A stretch of DNA of 64,000 nt from Sulfuritalea sp. (GCA_022842325.1 JALHPU010000011.1:1-64000); one strand, 5' to 3'; counted from the first letter of the stretch, positions 45,901 through 60,900 are shown. Notes: generated by a model not told the origin, from the sequence alone. A program made the numbers and translations.

Positions 45901-48900
45901 GTCGCCGTGTAACTGCTGCCGCCGACGCTGATCGCGCTGGCTAGCCCGGCGCCAACGGTGTCGAGGCTGGTATTGGTCGAGACGTAACTGTAGGACTCGT
46001 TGAGCGTGCCCGCCTGCAATGTCACGGTCCACGCCTGACCCACGGCCGGCGTGCCGCTCAGTTCGCTGGTCTGCGCCCAGCCGCTGACCGGCGGGGTGAC
46101 CGCACCGCGCGTGGTGAGCAGCGTGAACGGCGCCTTGGTGGTGCTGACGATGCGCAGTGTTCCGCGCGCCGTGTCTTCCTCGGCCGTGTAGAAACTGTCG
46201 GCATTGATGGTCGTGCGCAAACCGGTCAGCACATCGGCGACATTGGTGGTATCCGCGGTAAAGCTGTAGGACTTGGTCGCACTGTCGCTGGTCCTTTTCA
46301 GGGTGACCGTGAAAACTTCACCGACGGCTACGGTGCCCGACAGGTACTCGGTCTTGGCCCAGGCCGAGGCGTCGGCATTGACGCCCAGGGTCACGCCTTC
46401 GATGCTGTGCTGGATCGTGACGCCCTTGCTGTCGGCGATGGTCAGGGTATTGCCGGACTGGGTGGCGGTATAGGTGTTGCCGCTCGGCGCCTTGTTGTTG
46501 ATGGCGTCCTTGAGCGCCTCGGCAACGCCTGCCAGCGTCGCCGCATACGCGGTGTTGGTACCGGTGGTGCCCGTCGTACCGACGGCGCCGGCGACATACA
46601 CCGCTTCGTAATCGCTCGCCGTACCGGCGTTGACCCTGACACGATAAGTTTCGCCGGCGCGATAGCTGCCGGTGAGATCGATGACCGCGCTGTTCCATTT
46701 TGCACTGGCGATATCGGTCTGCAGCGCGGTACCGACGACCTGCACGGTCCCGGAAGCCGGCGTCGCCACCAGGCTGAAATTCTTGTTGCTGCCGCCATCG
46801 ACAACCCGGATCGCGTTGTTGAAATGGGTCGCCGAATACGTGACGGCCAGCGGCACCGAGGTGCCCGCCGGAATCTTAGAATTGATCGCGGCCACCAGAC
46901 CCTGGGCGATCTCGTCCAGCGTGTTGGCCGCGGTGGCGACAAACTCGTAGGTGGCAACGATATTGCTCTGGTCGGCTATCCTGACCGACCAGACCCCGCC
47001 GCTGCCCACGCTACCCCCCAGCAGCACGTCGGCGCTGGCATAGGTAGCCAGCAGGGCGGCGTTCTTGATGCTGACGGTGCCGCCCGCAGCCAGGCCGGAC
47101 TCCTGGACGGCCACGCTGAACGCTGCACCGCTGCTGTCGGTGATGCGCAAGGTGTTGCTATTGGCGAGGCTGACGCTATAGCTGGCGCCCGCAGCCGATG
47201 CGCCGGCGGCGATTGCGGCACGCAAGCCTTCTGCCACGCCGTCCGCAGTCGCCGTTGTCGCCGTGAAGCTATAGGGTGTCGCCGTGCCGTTCTGGGTAAG
47301 CCTTACGGTCCACGCGACGCCAATGGCGACGCTGCCGCCGAACTCCAGGTCGGCACTGGTGAGCCGCAGCGTCGAACTGCCCTGCACCGAACCGGCACGC
47401 GTAACCATGGCAGCGGTGCCGGTTTCGTGCTTGAGATCGAACCAGAAGCCGTTGGCATCGTTGAGCACCAGGGTCGTCGAACCGGCAGACAGCGCTGCGG
47501 CGCTATAAGTCGCAGTGGTCGCCGAGCCGCTGTCCGGCGTGTGCGCACTGATCGAGGCCGCCAGGCCGGAAACGATCTTCGCCAGGGCCGCGCTGCTGGA
47601 AAGCGCAGCGTCCGTGGTGGTCACGGTATAGCTGTAGTCGAGGCCGTCGAGCGTCACGGTCCAGATGTCGTTGGCCGCGATTTTGCCGGTCAGCTCGATG
47701 TTGGCGCTCTTGTAATAAGTGTGCGCCGGGCTGTTCTCCAGCGAAGTCGCGCCGGTAGTCGCACCGCTGCGCGTCAGCATGTCAGCGGTCACCGTGAACG
47801 AGTAGCTGTCGGTGCCGCCGTCGCCGGCGCCCTTGACCTTGGCATAAGGTGTGGACGACGCGATGTTGATGCCGTTGCCGATCTCCGGATCGTAGAAGGT
47901 GTACCAGTTCGCCGCCGCGTCGATGTTCTGCGTCGCATTGCCGGGAAGATCGACTTTGAGGATCGGCGAGGGCGCGAAGGTGAAGCTGCCTACCGCGTGG
48001 CGGTCGAGCGAAACCTGCAGGTCGTAGTCCACGCCATTGGGCAGGCCGTTCGAGTTCCCCGCCTGGGGAATCCAGTTGCTGACCTCGATGTAATAGTCGC
48101 CGGCAGTGGTGAACTGGTAGGTCAGGTAGTCGTCGAGCCAGGTCGTGCTGCCACCGCCGCCGATGCTCGGGTTGGAATAGCCGAGGCCCGAAGCGATCAG
48201 CGTTCCGTCGCCCTTGAACAGGTTGATCCGGCTGCCCCAGAAAATGCTGTCGAAATAGTCAAAGCCGTGGTCGATGTCGAAGGTGGCATTGACCGGGGTA
48301 AGCGGATTCGTCAGGCCATTGCCGTGCAGCATGGCATTGGAAATGTTGAACTTGTAGTAGTCGGTCTGGCCGTTGCCCGTGCCGTGGATGCTCAGGTGCG
48401 GCACCGTGGTGGCGTTGCCGATATCCGCATTGGCGGTCAGCGCCCAGCTGGCATTGTCCAGCGATTGCGCGGTGTACACCGAATCGTGGGCCGACTGGGC
48501 TTCGTTCAGGGTCGCCGCCCCGAAGTCCGCCGAGAACTGGCTGAGCTGCCGCACCTGCGCGTCGTAACCCGCTGCATCGAGCAAACTTTCCAGCCCGGCC
48601 GTCATGGCCGCCAGGGTCGCCAAACCGAAGGTCGAGGTCGCGCTGGCACCAACCGGCAATGAGGAGGCGCCGGCGTAGTAGGTATAGGCGGTGCCGTTGA
48701 CATTCAGCGTCCAGATCTCGTCGGCGCGAACCGTGCCGCTGAAAGCCACCGTCGGATTGCGATACGCGGAAACACCCGTGATGGCGCCGGTGCCGGTGAG
48801 CACCTTGGCGATCACGCCGGGCGGATTCGCAGTCGTCACCGTAATAACGTTGCCGCTGGCTGTCACTGCGACGCCGGCCTGCGCATTGGCCAGATAGGCC

Positions 48901-51900
48901 GCCTGCAGGCCGCTGGCTACCGCCGCGAGGGTCAGGGTGCCGCCGCTGTTGGGAACGACGTAGCTGTAGTCCGTATTTTCGATGCGTACCGTCCAGGTGC
49001 TGCCGGCAGAAACGGTTCCCTCGAAGCCGATGTTGGCCGTCTTCCACACCTGGGTCCCGCTGAACGTGGCCTTGGCCTGCGATGCCGAGGAACTGAAACT
49101 GACGCCGTAGTCGATGCTGAAATCGGGTATCAGCGCATTCGCGCTATTGACCGCGAGCGCGTAGCCGCTCGAACCGGAACTGCCGGTGACCTGCCCGGAA
49201 CCGAGCAACACCGAGCCGGTGGGCTCGGTGACACGAGTGCTGCCGCCGGTCTGGGTGACCAGCACGCCCGGTGCATCCTTGTCGGTGACCGTGACATCGA
49301 TAGCCGGCAGGATGGTCATCTCTCCGTTCAAGCCGGCGACATAGCGGAAATCCGTGCCGTTGAGGGTCACGGTCCAGGAAGTTCCCGCCGCGACCGTACC
49401 GCTTGGCTGCAGATTGATGGCGCCAAACTTGGTTGACGTGTTCCCTGCCCCGGCGGCTACCGTCGCCGTGGCGCCGGACGACTGGCTCAACCGTACGGTG
49501 AAATCGGTGGTGCCGGCGATGTTGATGAAGGGTGTACCCGGTGTGGTGGTGGTATCCACCGTCACCGTGACGCCGGTCAACGAATTCGCCAGGTAAGCCG
49601 CCCGCAAGCCGTTGGCCACCGCCGTCAGGGTCAGCGGATCCGGCGTGGAACCGCCGCTCGGAGTCGAGCCGGCGGTATAGGTGTAGTTGTTGCCGTTGAG
49701 CGACAGGGTGAAGGTATTGCCGGCGACGACGGCGCCGGTCGGCGTCACCTTGGCGGCGGTATAGGCCGCCTCGGTGCCGGTGATCGTCAGGCCCGCGCTG
49801 CCAGCCTTGACCGATGCTGCGATCGGCACCCGACCGGTGACGCTCACCGTGGTGCCGCTGGCCGTGGCCGTGTACTGTCCGCTGAGGTCAGCCAGCACCT
49901 TGGCCTTGAGCCCTTGCGCGACATCGTTGAGGCTCAGGTTGAAATAGGCGCTCTGGTCCGCGCTGACGACCTGGTGGGTGATGCGGGCGAATTGCAGGCC
50001 CTGCACCGTATTGCCCGTATTGGCGGCGGCGACCTTGACCAGGTGCGGCGTGTTCCAGTCCGTCGTGGTGAAGGTCAATTCGGCAATCGGATTGCCACCG
50101 GCATCGGTGGTCACCACCTGGGCAATGCCATTGTCGTCGGGCTGGACGTTGAGCGACACGCGCACATCGGCCGCGGGCTGCCGCGCCAGGCTGACGTAGT
50201 AGGAATCCGAATAGGCATCGCCCTGCTGCACCGTGCCCTGCGAAACCACCACCTTGCCATTGGCCGGCGTGACCACGACGCTTGCGGCATCGTTGTCGAA
50301 GACCTCCGCCACCAGGGACGGAATCACCAGTCCGTCGTAGGCGCCGCCGTCGGTCGGATCGGCGCCCTGCACCACCGTGTGCTGGATATTGACCACGCGC
50401 CGCCCCTCGGCCAGCACATCGGCTGGCGCCGTTACGGTGACGACCTGCGGGATGAACCAGTTGGTGCGGTCGAACAGCAGGGTGGTACCCAGTTGGCTGC
50501 CATTAACCGCAACGCCGAGTCCGCCGGCCTTGGTATCGGTCTCCTTGGGCACCGAAGGCGCGGCCGTGATGCGCACGTCCTCTTCCGGCGAGCGGGTCAG
50601 CACCACGGAATACTGCGCAGTGGTCAGCGCGTTGTTGGTGTCGCCCTCGAACACGCGCAGCAGGCCGCCGAGCATCACTACGGCGATGCCGGCTGCTTCG
50701 TTGTCCATGATGCTGGCCGAGATGTCCTTGACGAAGACATTCTGGTAATTCGGGTCCGTCGTGTTGCCCAGTGGAATGCTGAGGTCGATCATGCCGCTGT
50801 GGCCGAGCAGGTCGTTGCTGACCACGTCGATCGGCGTCGCCGTTGCATTGCCGGCCAGGTTGAAGGTATCGCTGCCGAGGCCGCCGATGACCTGGACCGA
50901 GGCGTTCTCGGGCGAACTGGCGATGAAGAACTGGTCGTTGCCTTCCAGCGCATCCACCACGATGTTCTCGATCGCGGTGTATTCGACGAAGAGGCCGGCG
51001 CCGAACACGCCGGCATCGGTGACGACAAACTTGTCGGCGAATTCGGTGCCGACCACGATCAGCGTATCCGAACCATCGCCGCCGTCGATATGCACCGGTG
51101 CGTTGATGGTGTAGGTGATCAGGTCCTTGCCCTTGCCGCCGTTGATATTGGTAATCGGCTTCAGCGGATCGTTGGGATCCACGGCGACGAAGGCGCGCAC
51201 CGTGAAGCTGTCGTCATCTTCCTCGCCGTAGAGGAAGAGATCGGCCTTGTTGTGATAAATCGTGAATACGTCGTTGCCGATGCCGCCATGCAGCGTGGTG
51301 GCAAAATTGACGCCATTGCTGAGGTAGCCGCGCGTCGTCAGCGTGGTCTGGAACTGGTCCTCGCTGGCCAGTCCGGCGTAGGCATCGCGCGGCGACGCGA
51401 AGACCTGGCCAACCTGGAAGGTGTCGGCGCCGGCATCGCCATAGACGGTCAGTGCCGAACTGGTGTCGTCGAACGCGAAGGTATCGTTGCCGTCGCGGCC
51501 GAATACCGTGATGCCACCACTGACTGTCGAATAGTTGATGCGCTCGACGCCACCCCCGGCAATTGGCTTGCCCGCGCTGTCCATCTGCAGGGCCATGATG
51601 GTGTGCGGGCGGAACAGGAACAGGTCCGGATTGTCGGTGCCGAACACGTTCATGCGGTCGGCGCCAAGATCGGCGGCATGGGTGCTGTTGACATTGATGC
51701 GCGACACCAGCGGCGAAACCGTCGATCCGGACAGCTTGCCGGAGAGGCCGATGTCGTACTGGTCGCTGCCCTCGCCGCCGCTGACCGTCAGCAGCGCCGC
51801 AACGCCATTGCTGAAGGTCTGCTTGCCGTCCTCGCGGTAGTTCACGCGGATGGTGTCGTCGCCGCCCAGGCCACGTCCCGGATCGCCGCCGCCCACCGAG

Positions 51901-54900
51901 GAATCGACCCGGTCGCCATGCACCGTAGTGGTAGCGGCGATCGAATTGACATTGATGGTATCGGCGCCCCAGTAGCCGTCGATGACGTTGACCGCCGTGC
52001 TGGTGCTCGCGACGTACAGGGTGTCGGCGCCCTGCCCCAGCGTCAGGTTGAAGTTCTCGATGCCCAGGTAATTGAGGCCGATCGTCATGCCCAGGCCGGT
52101 AAGGCTGGTAGCGCTCAGGGTTCCGGTGCGGCCGGTGGTATCGGAGGTACTGACGACATTCAGCGTATCGGTGGTCTCGACGCCCGCGCTGATGCCGATC
52201 TGGCCGACCATGCCGGACAGTGCGTGGCTGGCATCGCCGATATTGATGGTGTCGCCGCTGGTGCCGCTGTCTATCGAGGTCAGGCCGGCCGTGGTCTGCA
52301 CCAGGATGGAGTCGGCTCCGGCCTGGGCGCGCAGGTTGGTGACGGTGGCATGGGTGCTGGCGATGGTGAAGGCGTCCGCGCCGCTGCCGAGGTCGATGTT
52401 CAAGATCTCGACATTGCCGTAGGTGATGCCGGCGGTGCCCAGCCCGGTCAGCGTGGTGGTGGTCAGGGCGCCGGTGTTGTTCGTGCCGTCGCCGGAATCG
52501 TTGATGCGGAATGTGTCGCTACCGCCCTCGCTATCCAGCACCAGGGCGCCGGAAAGGTTGTTCACGGTACTGCTCGCATCACTCAGCGTACTGCCGGCGG
52601 CAATACCGTCCGCCCCGCTGCCGCTGCGCAGCGTGGTAACGGTGCCGGCCTGGGTGCTGGTGACCTGGACCGTGTTGCCGGCATTGCCGAGGTTGACGTG
52701 CAGCGCCTCCGCCGTATCGTAAAGAATATTGGCGTTGCTGAGGCCGACCAGCCGGCCGTAGGTAATACTCGGAATCGTCTCGCGATCCAGGGTCAGGCTG
52801 ATCGCCGCCGTCTCGCCGGTCTCGTCGACAATCAGCGTGTCGCTGCCGCCGCCCTGGCCGTTCACGATCAGCTTGCCCGCGATCAGATTGGCGTTGCCGC
52901 CGGCATTGCTTGTCGTCGTGGCGTTGCTGCCGACATGAATGAGGTCGTCGCCGCCGCCGGCAAAAACGCTGGTAAGGCTGGTGGCGCCGGTGGTCGTGAC
53001 GACGATGACGTCGTTGCCGGCGCCGCCGTAAATGTCGACCGTCGGCGCATCTATCGTTCCATACAGTTCGATGCTACCGCCCTGGCCGCCGCTGCCGCCG
53101 TCGTCGGCATGGATTTCCACCCGCGCGCCGCGCAGCAGCGACGAGTTGCTGAGGCGGAACTTGTCCCCGGCGTGCAGCAGCACATTGCCCAGCACCGATT
53201 CCAGTTCCACGCCGGCGACCGCATTACCCGCTTCGTCGTAGCCGATGTCGAGGTTGTCGCCCGTGCCGGTCGAGTCATTGGCGGTGAGCGTGATGTCTCC
53301 GTCCGACTTGATCTTGGTCTTGATCTTGAGCGGGCTCATGGTGGTGATGGTCACCGGACCCTTGGCCACGATGCCCACGTCCGAACCGGTGACGCCGCCG
53401 ACCGTCATGGCGCCGGTGTTGGTGATGTAGGCGCTGCCGAGGGTGGACTGGCCCTCGATATTGCCCACTTCGGTGAAGAAGGCCTTGGAGGACGCGCCGA
53501 TGTCGTTCCTGGCGAACAGGTAGGCCTTGCCCGACAGCACGTTACTGCCGCTGCTGCGACTGTTGATGATGCGGCCATCGGGGGCGGCTATGAAGGCCGT
53601 ATAGGCCGAGCCGGCACCGATCACGTCGATAGCCAGATCACCCGTGACCTCGATGATGTTGGTACCGAGATAGCTGGTGCTCTTCAGCACGCCCGAACCG
53701 GCGCCGGCGCGCGCACTGTCGATGTCGATGTCGTTGCCCGAGATGCCGATGGCGCCGATGTCGGACTTCAGGGTGATGTTGGTATTGGCAAAGATGTCCA
53801 CGCCGGGCTTGGCCGTCGATTCGCCGGTTGCGGTCGACGCGTCGAGGATCGACTGGTGCGCCCACAGGCTGACTTCGCCGGTGTTCGAGGTGATGCGATC
53901 GACGTTGAAGTCGCCCAGCGTCTCGTGCAGATAGACGCTGCCGCTGGCCGTTGCAGTCAGCGTACCGATCAGCGGCGATCCGCTGCTGGGGGCGCCGAGC
54001 AGGTCGGTTTCCAGGTAATTCAGCGAATCGCCGATGGTGCCGCCGCTGGCCGTGAGTTCGATGCGATTGGCGGCGATCTTGGCCGAATCGCTGTTGAGGC
54101 CGTCGAGAATCGACCCGCCCGCACTCAGGTACACGCCGCGCGCCTGCGACGACACGGCTTCGACCTTGATCGTTCCGGCGCTGGTGATATAGACCTCGTT
54201 CAGTGCCCGCGCGGTCAGGGTGCCACCGAGGCTGCCGGACGGTGACAGTGCGATATCGAAGGGATTCGTCGCGCTGCCGATGGCGCCGAGGCCCGATTCG
54301 AGGATCAGGTCGCTGCTGGTGATGGTCACGCCGGACGTGGCGATGCTGACGATGTCGCCCTTGGCCTTGATGCGAACGGCATCGGCCGCGGTGACGCGTT
54401 CGATGTTGAGGCCGCCAAGGGTGCCGAGATAGATGTTGGTGCCGGCATTGACCACCACCTTGCCGCCGACTTCAAGATTGACGTCGTTGCGCTGGTCGAT
54501 GGTGATCTTGGTCACCGCCTCGCTGTTGATCGACATCAGGCGGAAGTTCAGACTGAGGTTGCTTTCTGCCGTGGTCCGCGCATTCGGCGTCAGCGTCAGG
54601 GTGGTGGCGGTGACGCTGGCGATCTTGTAATAGGCGCTGCCGTTGGGAGCATTGAGCGAACTGCCTTCGACCTTGACATACTTGCCGGCGACGAATCCGT
54701 CGGCGAGCCAGCTGCCGCTCTGGCGAACGATGGCGTCCTGGAATCCGTTGTCGACGAAATTCACCGTGGCGGCAATGCTGGAACTGCCGACCGCGGGCGT
54801 GAAGGCCAGCGGATCGACCACTACCGGCGCCAGCGTGGCGCGCATGCTGTCTTCGCTGGCGACCAGCCTGACGCCGGAACCCAGGGTGATGGTCGCGCCG

Positions 54901-57900
54901 GAAATGCTGGCTACGGTATAGAAGCTCGCCTTGGCCGTCGCATTGAGCGTGGCAGCGCCTTCGACCTGTATCGACATACCGACCTTGAAGCCGTCATTGG
55001 CCCAGTTGCCGCCGTCGAGACGGGTGATGGTGTCCGTGGTGCTGCCGCGGTTGAAGCTGAACAGGCCGTTGGCCAGGATGTTGCCGCCGACGTAGGTGAG
55101 GTCGGGACGATCTGCCGCGGAAAGCGCCAGGCGCTGGTCGGCGGTCAAGCCGGTGGCCCGCACCGTCGCGACGTCGATGATCTCCTTGCCAACGGTATTG
55201 CCGATGCCCTTCGAGGTGATGATCGTGACCTCGGTCGCCTTGATGTTCGGATCCTCGATCAGGGTCTGCGTGTCGGCAGTCGCCTTGAGCAGGCCGCCGC
55301 TCATCGAGAACAACAGTTCCTCTTCGGTCCACACCTTGATGCTGCCGCGCAGGTCGGCATCTTCCTGGGCCGTCAGGGTGTAGGTGAAGGCGGCGTTGTA
55401 GCTGTTGCCGTAGCCGCCGTAGCGCGTATTCAGCTCGTGATATTCCTGGGTCAGCTTGGTCTCGAGCGTGGTGATGGCCGCGGCGTCGTAACCCAGCACA
55501 TTCTGGTAGTAGGCCTTGTCGTCGGCGGACAGGTGCGCCTGGAAGCCGGAATCGTAGGCGGCCGGATTGGCCTGGGTGTTGCGGACCTTCCAGTAGCTGC
55601 GGTATTCCTGCTCCTTGACCGCCTTGAAGCCGGCAATGCTGTCGAGAATCTTCTGGTTGGCGCCGGTGCCTGCCGTCAGGCCGAGATCCTTCCACAGGCC
55701 ACCGAGCAGGATGTCGCGGGTGCGGGTATCGACTTCCTGGGTATTGTTGGCGTCGATCAGGTTGCCGTTGGCCACCTTGAGCCAGACCTTGCCGCCGGTA
55801 TCGATCTTGTTCAGCTTCAGGTCGCCATTGCTTTCCTGGACGAAGACGTCGTCCTTGGCCAGGATGGTTACACGGTCGTTGGCCAGGCTGCCGGAATCGA
55901 GCATCAGCGCATGATTGACGTCGTTGCCGACGGCGCCGCCCGGCGTGGTGGTGCTGGCGGCATTGTTGATGGTGATCGCACCGCCCTGCACCGCGCCGGC
56001 GTACCAGTTCCCGGCGCTCTGCTGGCCGATGAAGATGTTCTTGTTAACCAGCAGATTGACGCTGCCGCCCGAGAGGGCGCGGATGGCATCGACATAGAGA
56101 TCGCCGAACTTCTCGTTCAGGTTGATGTTGCCGCTCGCGGTGATCGCCTGCAGGCTGGACAAGGATGTATCGGTGACGTTGGTCTTGATCGCCCTGCCGT
56201 CGGTGCCGATGCCGCTCGCGGCGCTCAGCACCACGCGGCGGCCGCCGATGACGCTGTTCTCGCCCAAGCCCTTGATGGCACCACCCGAGGTGACGGTGGT
56301 GGTGCCGGAGTTGTTCATGATGCTGCCGATCAGCACGTCGCGGTTGCTGGTCGATGTGACATTGACTACGGCCTCGGCGGCGCCGAAGAATTCGATGCCG
56401 ATGTCGCGGTGCGCGGAAATATTGTGGGTATTCAGCGTGGTCAGTTCGCGGATTCGCTGGTAGTCCGAGATGTAGGTCTTCTTGCCGTACCAGGTGGACC
56501 GTACCGTGTGGTAGACCTCCTTCCATTCCGGTGCCGCACTGCCCGGCGTGGCGATGGTCTGCGAGCTGTGCTGGTAGGTGAAGTCCCGGTTGGCCGCGTT
56601 CGCGTCGACCTCGTAGAAGTAGCCGCCGGTCCCCATCAGCACCGGTGCCGAGCGGTTCTCGGTAACGAAATCGCTGAAGGTGTTGGTGCCGAGATTGATC
56701 GCCCCCAGCCAGTTGCTGCTCTCGACGTGGGTGCGGTCGATGACGCCGGTGTCATAGCCGACGGTCCAGCCGTAACGCCAGGTATTCGATACCTGATAAG
56801 TGGTATTCAGCGGCGTATTCTGCGAATAGACGGTCGAGGTCGGCACGCCGCCGACTTTCTTGGCCTGGTCGATGATGATCAGCAAGCCTTCGCCGCGGGT
56901 TGCCGCGTCGAGCCGGTTGATCTGCAGGCCCCACTGGGTGGTGTTATTGACGTTGATCTGGCCATAGCCGCCGAGTACGCGGATCCTGCCGTTGCCGGTG
57001 TTGAGGATCTTGCCGTCGAGGTCGATGCGCCCGCCGCTGACCGCAACCTCGTCGACCTCGAAACTGCCGGTCGCGGTGTTGAAATAGACCGCGAAATCCT
57101 TGCTCGCAGCCGAGGTCTGGTTCAGGTAGAAACGGCCGGACCAGCCCTGATTGAGGCGCTGCTGGACCTCGGCGGCCGCATTGGCGTCGAGGTTCAGCGT
57201 AAACACGTCCTTGCCGCTCTGCATCAGGCCATTGACGTTGATGATGTTGGCGCGAATGAAAATCCGCTGGCCGTACATCGCCGGCTCGTTCGGCACGATG
57301 CTGAGCAGGTTGTTGATTTCCCCCGTGGTGGCGGCGCGAACGCCGGCCGCCGTTGCGCCACCGGCGCCATAGGTGCTGCGCGTGATGTCGCCCCAGACCG
57401 AGGACGGCTCGCCGGCGATGGAAATATTGCTCTGGCCGTTGATGTAGATGTTGCCGCCGGCGATGGTGGTGATGCGCTTGCCGAGTACCGAACCCTCGAC
57501 AATGATGCTGCCCTGCCCGGTAGGCACGTCGGTGCGCAGGCTGATGCCGCCGGCGAGGTTGCGGATGCCGGTGCCGCCTTCGTTGGCACCGAGTATCTTG
57601 ATGTTCGGCCAGTTGTAGGAATGACCGTCATTGACTGCCTTGACGTTGAGCCGGTTCTGCACCAGCACCTCGGGCTCGAGCGAACCCACTGCCGTCGCCG
57701 GAATGCTGACAAACGCCGCCGCGCCGGGCACCACCGTCGCATCGACACCCGGATAGCTGTGCGAGTTGTCCCAGGCCGCATTGGCGTTGTTCTCGGTGGT
57801 GACGTTGGCGTTGGTCTCGACCAGGCTGCCGTTGAAGAACAGGCGCCCCGTCTCGTCCGGAATCGTGATGCCCTTGATTTCGAGGAAGGCCGGGGTGTCG

Positions 57901-60900
57901 TTAAGTACCGTGACCGTCGCGTCGGTCGGCGCGATCCAGCGTCCGCTGCCCTGCAGGGTCCCGGAACGCACGTCGATCTTGCCGGCCTGGGCCCAGATCG
58001 GATCGACGGTCACCGTCATCACATATTGCGTGGTCGGCAGTCCGGACACCGGATCGGTCAGGCCCTGCGCCGCCATCAAGGCCTTGATGCGGGCGATGTC
58101 GGCGGTATATACGTCGCGCAGGATCGGATCGTTGGCGCCATAGTCGGCCAGTTGTTGCTGGGCCAGGCGCAGATCGGTGGCGAGGGTGCTTTCCAGCACC
58201 TTCTGCGAGGAGGTGAAGGTGACGCCGTCGGTCGCCACGCCGGTGACGGTTCCCGCCGCGACGTTCCACGCGTTCAGCGTCAGCGACTGGTGGCGGGTGA
58301 TGCCGGTTTCCACGGTGCCGTTGTTGGTCACGGTGGCGTGGGATTCCTGCAGCAGGTGGCCGTTGTACTGGTCGGCGCCGCCGCCGGTCAGGCTCAGCAG
58401 GCCATCGGCCGCGCCGCTGACCCAGCTGGTGATCTTGGCCTTGCCCACCACATTGTTGTCGGCCAGGCGCTCGGCATGGATCAGGGCCTGCCGCGCAGTC
58501 TTCAGCCAGGAGCCGCTGCCGATGCTGATGCGATTCTCCTGGATCAGGAAAGCCTTGCCATCGACCCGGTCGATCGGCACCACGCTGCCGGCGATGCCGT
58601 CGTAGCGCGCCTCGACCGTGTAGTCGTCGGCATCGAAATTGGTATCGCGTCCGGCCGAGATCTTCAGGTCACCGTAGGCGGTGGCATTCACCGCATCGCC
58701 AATGATGACTTCGTTGACCGGCATCACATCGACGCGGGCTTCGCCGGTGGTGACGGTTCCGGCGCCGTAGGTGTCGACATTGATTCGCTGCACGATATTG
58801 CCGCTGCCGCGGGCCGACATGTCGATCGCCCCCTTGCTCAGCAGCGTGGCACCGTTGCCGACGCTGACGCGCGCGAGGTCGGCCAGGGTGCGAATCTTGG
58901 CGTTGACGCCGGCGCCGCTGAGCGCGCCGCCGGTGATGAAGGTGACCTTGTCCTGTACCGTCAGGTCGTTCTTGGCGCGAAGCTCCATCGCCGTAGTCGC
59001 CGTCGGCAGACCGACCACTTCCAGCCGCGCATTGGCGCCGACCGTCACCGTGGTGTTGAAACTGATCCGCGTATCGCTGTAGGCGCCGGCGCCGCTGACC
59101 AGGCCGCCGGTGGTGCCTTTGACGTTGTCGGCCGCCAGCCAGCGCTTGTCGGCATGGTTGGTGGCGTAGATCTTGATGTCGCGTGCATAGGCATTGACGC
59201 TGCTGCCGACGCCGGCATTGACGGTCGAATCAACGCCGTGGTCGATATTCACGCCGGCACCCGCCACGACTCCGCCGGCGACAGTGATCTCCTGGGCGTT
59301 GAAGGTGGCGACGTGGTCAGCCGAAATCCCCAGTGTCCCCGCGCCCCGGGTGCTGAGCTGAACGATGCTGCCCGCCCCTATGGTCGCCTCGGTCAGGCTG
59401 ACATTCGAGGTCGAGCCGGAGGCCGACGATCCGGCCAGCACCCCGCCGCTGCCGGCATAGGTGACCGCGAGGTTGTTGTCGACGCCGTTGGCAGTGACAT
59501 TCAGGCTGCTGCCTGTCAGATTCACGCCGCTGCCGAGATAGGCACGGGTCACGGTGTTCGACGCGGCGTTGGAACTTGCCACGCCTGCAGCCAGCAGGCC
59601 GCCTGCCGCCGCATTACCCTCCGCGCGCTGTCTGCTGTTGCTGTTGGCGAAAATCGTGGTATCGCCGGTGATGTTGAGCACCGAATTGTTCGCCACGTAA
59701 CTGCTGACCCCGGCCTGATTGCCGACGCTGCCGTTGATCGCCGTCGCCGAGGTGGCGGTGACGCCGATCAGCGCACCGACGGCACCGGTGGCGCGGGCGT
59801 TGGCCGATTCGGCCCCGCCCGGCAAGGCCTGGGTTGCCGTTACGCTGAGGCTGGCCGCAGTGATGTTGCCGCCGACGTGCGCGTCGACGGTCGGCGACAC
59901 CCTGGCAGTAGCCGAGGAAACGCCCACGGCGAGAGCACCGATCGATACCCCGAGCGCGGTCGCATTCACCTTCGACGTCAATGTCGCCGCCACGATCACG
60001 GCGTTGCGCGCCGAAATCGTACCGCCGCCGGTATAGGCGCGCACCACCGGCGAGGTGGTGGCATTGGCCACCGAACCGGAACCGGCAAAGATGCCGCCGG
60101 TGGCCGCCGTCGAGTTGGCGGTCGAGGTGTCGGTACCGGTGGCCTGAACCGTCAGCGTATTGACGCCGCTGACATTGCCGTCGAGATGCGCCAGTACCGA
60201 GCCGTTGGCCGTAGCGGTCGAGATCGTGGTGCCGACGCCAACGACGCCGCCGGCAATGCCGTAGCTGGTAGCCGTGGCCGAATTCGATGAAGTGGCGGCG
60301 ATGCTGATGTTGCCCGCGGCATTCAGCGTGCTGGCGTTGCCGGCATAGGCCTCGACGTTCGGACTGACGGTGGACGTGGCTGTAGCGCCAGCGCCCGCAC
60401 CGCCAAGGCCGAGGGCGATCGAGGTGGCCACCGCCAGCGTCGTCACGGAATCGGTCGAGGCGGCGGTCAGCGAGATGTTGTTCTGCGTGGAGGTCAGCGA
60501 GGTGCTCTGGACGTAGGTACGTACCGTGCTGCTGATGGTGTTGGTCGCCAGCGAAATGCCGATGGATCCGCCGACCAGGCCGGCCGACAAGGCCCCCGAG
60601 CCGACGTCGGCCGTGATCGAACCGGTTTCCGCCGCGTTGAGCGAGATATTGCCGGCCGCCGTGGCGCTGCCGCCGACTATTCGGGTTTCCACCGTATTGT
60701 TGATGCTGTTCTGCGAATCGGCGCCGGCGCCCGACAGCGCTGCGCCGACCGGCGAGGCCGAGACCGAGAAGGTCGCCGCCACCGACAGCGCGGTGATAGT
60801 CGGACTGGCCGTGGCAGTCAGCTCCGCGTTACCCGCCGAATTGATGGTGGAGTTGTCGCTGTAGGCGCGTACCGTGTTGGCAATGTCGTTCTTCGCCAGG

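Larger units (their letters stand above)
39960..49750 (-). repeat. Array of about 26 W-T-V modules (80-100 residues each)
   Basis: By eye I count about 26 modules with the pattern SGTxxxxxxWTVxL, then Y.Y or F.HV, a helix-like VA.GL.AAI, YTAT and LTVxR. In the best-conserved part (about 43.2-44.4 kb) units are 285-288 bp apart. The pattern suggests a beta-sandwich module of about 90 residues; I do not recognise a named family. Two non-module segments interrupt the array near 48.0-48.4 kb and 41.9-42.3 kb. Confidence 0.8.

Noticed and set aside
40467..60290. Other long plus-strand open frames (40467-43280, 44001-45944, 46407-48662, 49914-54245, 55437-60290)
   Set aside because: These are the same kind of shadow as above. 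They follow the repeat periods of the giant gene and have no recognisable starts, domains or ribosome sites.
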